Assembly (NCBI GenBank): GCA_003525885.1
Contig: DQIG01000233.1
Location: forward strand, 1 to 12,874
Direction of reading: 5' to 3'
DNA: 12,874 nt
Source of the DNA: Stenotrophomonas sp.
GTDB lineage: Bacteria; Pseudomonadota; Gammaproteobacteria; Xanthomonadales; Xanthomonadaceae
Under the pieces are notes generated by a model, which saw nothing but the letters and a program-made list of their open reading frames with translations, did not search any database and had not been told where the DNA came from. The translations under genes and the position numbers were made by a program. Shown piece after piece: positions 1-5,428 of this stretch (the stretch's first letter is position 1; each line of letters opens with the position of its first letter).

Positions 1-33
1 CCGGACCCACCCCGCCATCCCTCAGGAAACCAG

Positions 34-57
34 CTTGTGCTGTTGCTTGTGCTGTTG
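34..57. repeat. 12-bp perfect tandem duplication
   Basis: The unit CTTGTGCTGTTG occurs twice, directly adjacent, and a half-matching CCGTTG follows. It abuts the REP-like palindrome that starts at 61. No coding role is seen. It may be a slippage product or part of a degraded repeat cluster. Confidence 0.8.
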
Positions 58-60
58 CCG

Positions 61-84
61 TTGCCGGCCAGCGGCCGGCACTAC
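61..84. repeat. REP/SMAG-like palindrome upstream of prpE
   Basis: The core GCCGGCC-AGC-GGCCGGC forms a 7-bp GC stem with a 3-nt loop. It carries the flanking TT...ACTAC seen in the copies at 2129-2152 and, in reverse orientation, at 7532-7554. This composition and the terminal GTAG-type signature match the REP-like (SMAG) elements of Stenotrophomonas. It is intergenic and probably lies between prpE and an upstream gene outside the window. Confidence 0.8.
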
Positions 85-90
85 CGCAGG

Positions 91-140
91 TGCAGGGCTG
101 CAAGCCCTGCAGAACAAACCCACCCCCTACCAAGGTAGGG
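91..140. repeat. two small hairpins in the prpE upstream region
   Basis: The first hairpin, 91-111, has 9-bp arms (TGCAGGGCT / AGCCCTGCA) around a 3-nt loop. The second, 125-140, has 7-bp arms (CCCTACC / GGTAGGG) around AA. Neither is followed by a T-run on the + strand. They could mark the end of an upstream transcript or be fragments of the intergenic repeat families seen elsewhere in the window. No convincing sigma70 promoter for prpE was identified in 141-202. Confidence 0.55.
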
Positions 141-202
141 CGGCCCGCACGGCAGCGCCGGACTATCCTCGAACCCATGACTTTGTCTGGGAGGGCTGCG
201 TC

Positions 203-2083
203 ATGAACTACGAGGAAACCTACCGTCGCTCGATCGACGAGCCGGAGGCCTTCTGGGGCGAGGAAGCCAAGCGCATCCATTGGCACAAACCGCCGCAGCA
301 GGTGCTCGACTACAGCAACCCGCCGTTCCGGCGCTGGTTCGTCGGTGGTGAAACCAATCTCTGCTACAACGCCGTCGATCGCCACCTGGCCGAGCGCGCT
401 GACCAACTCGCGCTGGTTGCCATTTCCACCGAGACCAACAGCACCCGCGAGATCACCTATCGCCAGCTGTATCGCGAAGTGAACGACTTCGCCGCGGTGC
501 TCAAGCATCTGGGCGTTGGCCACGGCGACCGGGTGGTGATCTACATGCCGAACATGGCTGAAGCCGTGTTCGCGATGCTGGCCTGCGCGCGCATCGGCGC
601 GGTGCACTCGGTGGTGTTCGGTGGCTTCGCCGCGCACAACCTGGCGCTGCGCATCGACGACGCCAGGCCCAAACTACTGATCGCGGCCGATGCCGGCATG
701 CGCGGTGGCAAGCTGATTCCATACAAGCCGATGGTTGACGCGGCCTGCGCCGAAGCGGCTTCGCCGCCACCGCATGTGCTGATCGTGTCGCGCGGACTGG
801 ATGCAGCAGAGCCTCGCGTGCCGGGGCGCGACGTGGAATACGCCACGCTGCGTGCGCAGGTGGGTGAGGTCGATGTGCCGGTGCAGTGGCTGGAAGCAAG
901 TGAGCCGAGCTACCTGCTGTACACCTCCGGCACCACCGGCAAGCCGAAGGGCGTGCAGCGCGACGTGGGTGGCTACGCGGTGGCGATGGCCCAGTCGATG
1001 GAGACCGTGTTCGACTGCAAGCCGGGGCAGGTGATGTTCTCCACCTCCGATGTCGGCTGGGCAGTGGGCCATTCCTACAACGTGTACGGCCCACTGATCG
1101 GCGGCTGCACCTCGCTGCTGTACGAAGGGTTGCCGACCAATCCGGACCCGGGCATCTGGTGGGCGCTGTGCGAGCAGTACAACGTGCGCACCATGTTCTC
1201 TTCGCCCACCGCCATCCGCGTGCTGAAGAAGCACGACGCGGACTTCATCCATCGACACGACCTGCGTGCGCTGAAGTACCTGTTCCTGGCCGGTGAGCCG
1301 CTGGACGAACCCACCGCGCACTGGATCAGCGAAGCGCTTGGCAAGCCGATCATCGACAACTACTGGCAGACCGAAACCGGCTGGCCGGCACTGACCCTGC
1401 TGCCGGGCCTGGAGATGAAACCGGTGCGCTTCGGTTCGCCGGGCTTCCCCAACCTCGGCTACCGGATGAAGGTGATCGACGAGAACACCGGCGAGGAAGT
1501 CGCCCCGGGGCAGAAGGGCGTGCTGGTGGTGTCGCCCCCGTTGCCGCCGGGCTGCATGAGCACGGTGTGGAACGACGACAACCGTTTCCTGCAGAGTTAC
1601 TTCAGCCACTTCAAGGAACTGTTGTACAGCTCGCTGGACTGGGCGATCCGCGATGATGATGGCTACACCTTCATCCTCGGCCGCACCGATGATGTGATCA
1701 ACGTGGCCGGGCACCGCCTGGGCACACGGGAGATCGAGGAGGCCATTTCCAGTCATCCGCGCGTGGCCGAGGCCGCCGTGATCGGGGTCAAGGATGAGCT
1801 GAAGGGGCAGGTGCCGCTGGTGTTCGTCACCCTCAAGCAGGGGCTCGATGGCGAGGATCCGGCGCCGGTGGTGGCCGAGATGATGGCTACGGTAACCACC
1901 TCGCTCGGCGCGGTGGCGCGCCCGGCGCACGTGCACGTGGTCAATGCACTGCCCAAGACCCGTTCGGGCAAGCTGCTGCGGCGCTCGTTGCAGGCGCTGG
2001 CCGAGCAGCGCGACCCGGGTGACCTGTCGACGCTGGACGACCCCAGTGCGCTGGAGGAGATCCGCCGGGCGCTGGGCCGCTGA
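203..2083 (+). CDS. prpE: propionyl-CoA synthetase (propionate--CoA ligase)
   Basis: 626 residues, close to the 628 of E. coli PrpE. The enzyme activates propionate to propionyl-CoA through a propionyl-AMP intermediate in the cytoplasm, feeding the methylcitrate route. It is an ANL-superfamily adenylating enzyme. The N-terminal ACS domain contains NPPFxRWF. The P-loop-like YTSGTTGKPKG is at residues 240-250 and is followed by QRDVGGYA, which is typical of PrpE rather than Acs. Further landmarks are the YWQTETGW adenylate-binding motif, the GRTDDVINVAGHR hinge, and the C-terminal PKTRSGK with the catalytic, acetylation-sensitive lysine at about K590. The start ATG has GGGAGGG at 189-195, seven bases upstream; the frame stays open to position 35, but that extension looks non-coding. 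No prpB, prpC or prpR is in the window, so it is either an orphan or the edge of a cluster. Sequence match to E. coli PrpE is strong along the whole length. Confidence 0.95.
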   Translation: MNYEETYRRSIDEPEAFWGEEAKRIHWHKPPQQVLDYSNPPFRRWFVGGETNLCYNAVDRHLAERADQLALVAISTETNSTREITYRQLYREVNDFAAVLKHLGVGHGDRVVIYMPNMAEAVFAMLACARIGAVHSVVFGGFAAHNLALRIDDARPKLLIAADAGMRGGKLIPYKPMVDAACAEAASPPPHVLIVSRGLDAAEPRVPGRDVEYATLRAQVGEVDVPVQWLEASEPSYLLYTSGTTGKPKGVQRDVGGYAVAMAQSMETVFDCKPGQVMFSTSDVGWAVGHSYNVYGPLIGGCTSLLYEGLPTNPDPGIWWALCEQYNVRTMFSSPTAIRVLKKHDADFIHRHDLRALKYLFLAGEPLDEPTAHWISEALGKPIIDNYWQTETGWPALTLLPGLEMKPVRFGSPGFPNLGYRMKVIDENTGEEVAPGQKGVLVVSPPLPPGCMSTVWNDDNRFLQSYFSHFKELLYSSLDWAIRDDDGYTFILGRTDDVINVAGHRLGTREIEEAISSHPRVAEAAVIGVKDELKGQVPLVFVTLKQGLDGEDPAPVVAEMMATVTTSLGAVARPAHVHVVNALPKTRSGKLLRRSLQALAEQRDPGDLSTLDDPSALEEIRRALGR

Positions 2084-2087
2084 TCCG

Positions 2088-2152
2088 GTAATGCCGGCTG
2101 TTGGCCGGCAACTTCGGGACTGATGGGATTGCCGGCCAGCGGCCGGCACTAC
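2088..2152. repeat. inverted pair of REP/SMAG-like elements after prpE
   Basis: Two palindromes of about 25 bp lie in opposite orientation, at 2088-2112 (GTAATGCCGGCTG... form) and 2129-2152 (TTGCCGGCCAGC...CACTAC form), with 16 bp between them. They begin four bases after the prpE stop codon. Each can fold alone, and the pair can fold into one long stem. The likely roles are 3'-end stabilisation or termination of the prpE transcript. No T-run follows. Confidence 0.8.
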
Positions 2153-2298
2153 CCTCTGCACTTGCGCTAAGCTCGGCCTGTCATCGGTCTGCAATACGCG
2201 GCGCGCGCCGGGGAAGGCGCGTGCCGTTGGCGGATGGCACACAGGGGGGCGTGCCCGCGAGGGCGCGTCGGTATGGCGCATCAAGGGAGGGGGATGCA
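2153..2298. other. intergenic leader of the 2299 gene
   Basis: This stretch holds a short GC hairpin near 2203-2222 (CGCGCC / GGCGCG arms) and a clear ribosome binding site, AAGGGAGGGG, at 2283-2292. A TTGCGC at 2162-2167 could be a -35 box, but no acceptable -10 lies at the right distance, so I do not call a promoter. An open frame runs through the stretch from 2101 without coding character. Confidence 0.4.
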
Positions 2299-2802
2299 AT
2301 GGCATTGCTGCACGCCAAGACGGCTGCTGGCCGTCAGGAAATCGAAGACCGTGGCCGGCGCCTGCCGGCGGCACTGCGTTCAATCCTGCTGATGGTCGAT
2401 GGCCATCGCGATGACACCGAACTGCGCGGCCTGTTCGATGGCCTGCGCGCACCACCCGATGCACTGGAGCAGCTGGCCGCGCAGGGCCTGATCGAAGTGA
2501 TCGGCGGAAGCGCAGAGGCGGCGCCGGCGCGCGGCATCAGCACCGGGCGCGAACAGGACCCGGCGCTGTACCAGCAGTTGTACGACGCGATGAGCGAGGC
2601 GGTGCGGCGCCATCTGGGGCTGAAGGGCTACTTCATGCAGTTGAAGATCGAACGCTGCACCGATGCGCTGGCGCTGGAACGCCTGTGCCCGGAACTGCTG
2701 GCGGCGGTGGGCAAGGCGCGCAGCCCGGCGCTGGCCCAGCGCTGGTGGCAGGAAACCCAGTCGGCCGTGCTGAACGCTGGCCATGAGGTCGTGCAGGCCT
2801 GA
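2299..2802 (+). CDS. conserved two-part protein of unknown function
   Basis: 167 residues, cytoplasmic, with no signal peptide or membrane segment. Residues about 10-70 read like a small winged-helix-type fold, 'GRQEIEDRGRRLP..LRSILLMVDGHRDDTEL...ALEQLAAQGLIEV'. This resembles the N-terminal module of many short uncharacterised proteobacterial proteins. Residues 72-90 are a linker. Residues about 90-160 are predicted helical, with YFMQLKIERC in the middle. Such proteins are often annotated as hypothetical; a regulatory or adaptor role is conceivable but is inference only. The start was chosen for the GGAGG at about 2286-2290, eight to nine bases upstream. The open frame extends upstream to 2101, but that part has no ribosome binding site and an atypical composition. 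The SUFU-domain gene begins 46 bp downstream, so the two are probably co-transcribed. Confidence 0.75.
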   Translation: MALLHAKTAAGRQEIEDRGRRLPAALRSILLMVDGHRDDTELRGLFDGLRAPPDALEQLAAQGLIEVIGGSAEAAPARGISTGREQDPALYQQLYDAMSEAVRRHLGLKGYFMQLKIERCTDALALERLCPELLAAVGKARSPALAQRWWQETQSAVLNAGHEVVQA

Positions 2803-2848
2803 GCCACGGCGTAAAGTGATCGGTTCACTTCCCCACAAGGAGTCCCGC

Positions 2849-3904
2849 GTGCAGGACGACCACGACGACACCGACACCCCTGGCTGGGACGCGATCAATG
2901 CGGCGCTGGCGCCGCTGTATGGCGGCCAGGAACCCCGTCACTACGGTACGGCGTTGCCGTACACGCTGGGTGGCCAGGATCCGCTGGATGGCATCAGCGT
3001 GTACTGGGCAGATGCGCCGGTACCGCATTGGCACTACATCACCTACGGCTTCTCCGAGCTGTACGCCAAGGAGAGCAGTGATGCCGCCGCCAGCGGCTAT
3101 GGTTTCGAGCTGACCTTCCGTCTCGCCGCCGAAGCCGGTGAGAACGCCGACAGCACGCCGCCAGTGTGGCCGATGAACCTGCTGCAGAACCTGGCGCGCT
3201 ATGTGTTCGGCAGTGGCAATGTGTTCGAGGATGGCCACCACCTCAACGCCAACGGCCCGATCGCGCTGGAGACCGACACACGGTTGTGCCATCTGGCCTT
3301 CATTGCCGACCCGCAGTTGCCGGCACGCGACACCGCCAATGGCAACCTGCAGTTCCTGCAACTGGTGGGGCTGACAGATGAGGAGATGGAGGCGGTCAAG
3401 CGCTGGTCGACGCGCGGCGTGCTGCAGGCACTGCAGCCGGCGATGCCGCTGTGGATCAGCGACCTGCATCGCGGCAACCTGCTGGAGGATCCGGCACTGT
3501 CCGCACAGGTGAGGGCCGGCAGCGAGCACGAGGGCTCCAGCACCGGCATGCTGTTCATCGAGACGCTGGACTGGCGGCAGGAGGCGGGCGTCACCACGCT
3601 GGTGCTCGGCGCCGGCCAGGTGGCCAGCGTGTGCGAGCTGCTGCCGTTGCGCCTGCGCCACGGCAAATCGCTGGAACTGGTCAGCCGCGAGCGGCAGTGG
3701 GAATTCATTCCGGCCGCGCGCGGTGAAACCGGCGAGGTTTCGGCCGACAGCGCGCGCTGGGCATTGGACGAGACGGGCCTGCAGGCCCTGGCAGGCGTGC
3801 GTGCCGAGCGCGGCATCTACCCGGTGGCGGGGGCGCTGCGCATCGAAGTGGTGCCGACCTACCTGCGCGATGCCAAGGGTGAAGTGATCCGCCAGATCGG
3901 TTGA
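2849..3904 (+). CDS. suppressor-of-fused (SUFU) domain protein
   Basis: 351 residues, starting at GTG. AAGGAG at 2837-2842, six bases upstream, decides this start; an ATG at 2783 would overlap the previous gene and lacks a comparable site. The SUFU domain spans roughly residues 12-205. Signatures are the HYGT..PY.LGGQDPLDGISVY stretch near 31-52, 'HWHYITYGFSELY' at about 60-72, 'SGYGFELTFRL' at 82-92, and an 'NLLQNLARYVF' helix near 110-120. The C-terminal part, about 206-351, is a bacterial extension I do not recognise. In animals SUFU binds Gli factors. In bacteria the domain has no settled function, but comparative genomics has placed it among immunity proteins of polymorphic toxin systems. 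No toxin gene is visible here, so an immunity role is speculation. Confidence 0.88.
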   Translation: MQDDHDDTDTPGWDAINAALAPLYGGQEPRHYGTALPYTLGGQDPLDGISVYWADAPVPHWHYITYGFSELYAKESSDAAASGYGFELTFRLAAEAGENADSTPPVWPMNLLQNLARYVFGSGNVFEDGHHLNANGPIALETDTRLCHLAFIADPQLPARDTANGNLQFLQLVGLTDEEMEAVKRWSTRGVLQALQPAMPLWISDLHRGNLLEDPALSAQVRAGSEHEGSSTGMLFIETLDWRQEAGVTTLVLGAGQVASVCELLPLRLRHGKSLELVSRERQWEFIPAARGETGEVSADSARWALDETGLQALAGVRAERGIYPVAGALRIEVVPTYLRDAKGEVIRQIG

Positions 3905-3924
3905 CCGCGCGGGTGGAACCGGTG

Positions 3925-3963
3925 GGGGTCAGAGCCGCCTGCCGTGCAGGCGGATCCGACCCC
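3925..3963. terminator. large hairpin between convergent genes
   Basis: The arms GGGGTC (3925-3930) and GACCCC (3958-3963) enclose a second perfect 8-bp stem, CCGCCTGC / GCAGGCGG, with a CGT loop. Two mismatches lie between the two stems. It sits between the 3' ends of the convergent SUFU (+) and GST (-) genes. A GGGGTCAGAGCC-type hairpin at gene ends is a pattern I recall from xanthomonads. It probably acts as a bidirectional transcript end. A poly-T tail is lacking, so the mechanism is uncertain. Confidence 0.6.
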
Positions 3964-3976
3964 GCCTTTCATGGCG

Positions 3977-4588
3977 TCAGGCCAGGCCTTCGGCCTTCAG
4001 TGCGGCCTGCACGCCGGCATCGGCATCCATGCGCGCCTTGTAGGCGGCCAGGTTGTCCAGGCCGGACAGGTCGACCTTGGTGCCCGCGGCCCAGCGCAGG
4101 GTGATGTAGAAGTACGGGTCGGCGAAGCTGCGGAAGCCGGCCAACCAGGGCTTGTCGGCCAGCTGCTTGTCGGCGGTCTCGAACAGGCCACGCAGGCGCT
4201 TGTGCGCGGCGGCGCGGATCGCGTCGTACTGGCCTTCGTCGGCAATGAACTTGCCCGGCGAGAACAGCGGCGAGAAGGCCGGATGCACGTCGGAATTGAC
4301 GAAGGCCAACCAGCGGGTGGCTTCGGCGCGCTGGCGCGGGCTGCCATCGCCGCCGAGGCCGGCCTGCGGGAAGCTGTCGGCGATGTAGCCCATGATCGCG
4401 GCGTTCTGCAGCAGCACGAAGTCGCCGTCGACCAGCGCGGGAACGGCGCCGGCCGGATTGATCTTGAGGAATTCCGGACCCTTCAGGGTGTCCTTGTTCA
4501 GCAGTTCAACCTCGAACGGCTGGCCGGTCCACTGCAGGGCGATGTGGTCGGCGGTGGAACAGGCACCGGGCTTGCTGTACAGCTTCAT
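3977..4588 (-). CDS. gstA: beta-class glutathione S-transferase
   Basis: 203 residues, matching the usual length of bacterial beta-class GSTs and alignable along its length with E. coli GstA. It would conjugate glutathione to electrophiles or perform glutathione-dependent redox chemistry in the cytoplasm. The N-terminal thioredoxin-like domain (1-80) opens with MKLYSKPGACS, where Cys10 is the class-specific catalytic cysteine. It also has NPAGAVPAL (44-52), with the cis-proline at residue 50. The helical C-terminal domain has the conserved H102 in 'VHPAFSPLF', the 'SFADPYFYITLRWA' helix, and a C-terminal AEGLA like E. coli GstA. The start ATG has GGAG about seven bases upstream; an upstream open extension to 4666 looks non-coding. 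The SleB gene ends 84 bp upstream. The physiological substrate cannot be told from sequence. Confidence 0.92.
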   Translation of the reverse strand: MKLYSKPGACSTADHIALQWTGQPFEVELLNKDTLKGPEFLKINPAGAVPALVDGDFVLLQNAAIMGYIADSFPQAGLGGDGSPRQRAEATRWLAFVNSDVHPAFSPLFSPGKFIADEGQYDAIRAAAHKRLRGLFETADKQLADKPWLAGFRSFADPYFYITLRWAAGTKVDLSGLDNLAAYKARMDADAGVQAALKAEGLA

Positions 4589-4621
4589 GGGAACTCCAGG
4601 TGAGGCGGGCGGGAAACACCC

Positions 4622-4651
4622 ACTATCCCAGAGCCTGCCGGCGGGCGGCAA
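4622..4651 (-). promoter_or_regulatory. possible sigma70 promoter of the GST gene
   Basis: On the minus strand TTGCCG (4646-4651) is followed after 18 bp by GATAGT (4622-4627). Each hexamer matches the consensus at four of six positions. The implied start of transcription would be about 25-30 bases ahead of the GST ATG. The -35 overlaps one arm of a hairpin (GGCGGCA / TGCCGCC, 4644-4661) that could end the upstream sleB transcript. Pattern-based only. Confidence 0.3.
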
Positions 4652-4672
4652 CGCTGCCGCCAGCACGGATCG

Positions 4673-5131
4673 TTACGACTGCCGCGGCTTGAGGTTCTGC
4701 ACCTTATAGAAGGTGTGATCGCCGATGGTGGCCACCTGGTAGGCGTTGCGCCAGTTCGGGCTGGCGATGGACAGCGCAGCGAAGTGGCTGGCGCCGGGCA
4801 CGATCTCGCGGCGCTCGCCGGCCGGCAGCGCCCAGTTGCGCTCGGCATCGAAGGCGACGTTCATCGCTTCGCTCCAGGCTGCATCGTTGCCCAGCTGGGT
4901 GCCGGGAGAGACGATGGTCGGCGCGAACTGCTTGCGCGCGGTGACCACCTGGCACATCGAGTCGCCCCACAGGCCACTGTCGAGACGGCGCAGGGCGACC
5001 TCGGCGACGGCTTGCTGGCCCCGCAGGGTCTGGTCGCGGGCTTCCAGGTAAACGGTGGTGCTCAGACACAGTGAATCAGCGGCCGGCTGCGGCAACAACT
5101 GCGACAGCCAGAGAATCCAGGCCAGTTTCAT
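4673..5131 (-). CDS. small exported SleB-type cell wall hydrolase
   Basis: 152 residues. The N-terminus (MKLAWILWLSQLLPQPAADS) is a short signal peptide-like hydrophobic stretch, so the mature protein should be periplasmic or secreted. The rest is the Hydrolase_2/SleB fold. 'YLEAR' with the presumed catalytic glutamate E30 comes first, then 'LRGQQAVAEVALRRL' (36-50, corresponding to the usual GQxAVAxVxxNR), then 'ARKQF', and finally 'GASHFAA' and 'PNWRNA', ending in 'GDHTFYK'. Family members cleave peptidoglycan, classically as germination-type lytic enzymes; in Gram-negatives they act in wall remodelling. The length is near minimal for the catalytic domain alone. AAGGAG lies four bases before the ATG and decides the start. 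A long structured leader and a CRP/Clp-like box lie upstream. Family assignment is firm; the physiological role is inferred. Confidence 0.85.
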   Translation of the reverse strand: MKLAWILWLSQLLPQPAADSLCLSTTVYLEARDQTLRGQQAVAEVALRRLDSGLWGDSMCQVVTARKQFAPTIVSPGTQLGNDAAWSEAMNVAFDAERNWALPAGERREIVPGASHFAALSIASPNWRNAYQVATIGDHTFYKVQNLKPRQS

Positions 5132-5241
5132 ATAACTCCTTGCTCCGTATGGGCCGCACCCTCCGGTTCCGGCCGCGGGGCGACAGGAGGCGGGGGACGA
5201 CTTGGCGTCATGGGGAGGCGGCCATCGGGGCCGCCCCGTGG

Positions 5242-5283
5242 GCAGCCCCAAAAGAAACGATCAGTACCGATCGTGGGGGCTGC
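5242..5283 (-). terminator. nested hairpin with T-rich stretch, possible terminator or attenuator
   Basis: Read on the minus strand, ACGATC-GGTACT-GATCGT is directly followed by TTCTTTT and then GGGGCTGC, which pairs with the GCAGCCCC preceding the inner stem. The inner stem plus T-rich tail resembles a weak intrinsic terminator. The outer 8-bp stem makes a larger rod. It lies about 145 bp after the fadH stop and about 110 bp before the sleB start, so it could end the fadH transcript or lie in the sleB leader. Confidence 0.4.
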
Positions 5284-5388
5284 GCCGGCTCACCGGAAAC
5301 TGGCTGGTGAGCGGAAAGATGGCGCAAGGTAGGGGGGCATAGCCGAACGCATCGTGAACCACTCGGCTTGACATTCAGGTTCAACAGG

Positions 5389-5404
5389 GGTGACTGAAAT
5401 CACA
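5389..5404. promoter_or_regulatory. CRP/Clp-like binding site
   Basis: GGTGA-CTGAAA-TCACA matches the TGTGA-N6-TCACA consensus at nine of ten specified bases. On the minus strand the half site extends to AAATGTGAT, the full flanking consensus of E. coli CRP. Xanthomonads carry the CRP homologue Clp, which recognises a similar sequence and controls extracellular enzyme genes. The site lies 258 bp upstream of the SleB hydrolase start and 25 bp after the fadH stop. sleB is the most plausible target, but a promoter at suitable spacing was not found. Confidence 0.45.
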
Positions 5405-5428
5405 TTTCGTCCCCCATTCAGGTGTTCA

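Larger units (their letters stand above)
5132..5428. other. sleB leader and fadH downstream spacer
   Basis: This 297-bp spacer lies between two minus-strand genes and shows no credible gene. It contains three strong inverted repeats: 5217-5235 (GGCGGCC / GGCCGCC), 5242-5283 (GCAGCCCC / GGGGCTGC enclosing ACGATC / GATCGT) and 5288-5312 (GCTCACC / GGTGAGC). It also contains a CRP-like palindrome at 5389-5404. I could not place a convincing -10/-35 pair for sleB. Confidence 0.6.

Noticed and set aside
35..202. N-terminal extension of prpE upstream of 203
   Set aside because: It translates a tandem repeat, a REP-like element and two hairpins into a Cys-rich run; PrpE homology and the ribosome binding site begin at 203.
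674..2464. 596-codon open frame on the minus strand opposite prpE
   Set aside because: It is antisense to an unambiguous prpE, its product is Arg/His/Gln-rich without domain character, and such long frames are expected opposite GC-rich genes.
2783..2848. ATG at 2783 as the SUFU start
   Set aside because: It overlaps the preceding gene and has a weaker ribosome binding site than the GTG at 2849 with AAGGAG.
3944..4603. 219-codon + strand frame over the GST gene
   Set aside because: It is antisense to a clear beta-class GST, and its sequence is low-complexity Gly/Gln/Val.
5368..5396. TTGACA at 5368 as a + strand promoter
   Set aside because: The perfect -35 has only TGACTG at the right distance, and it would point into the 3' end of fadH with no + strand gene to serve.
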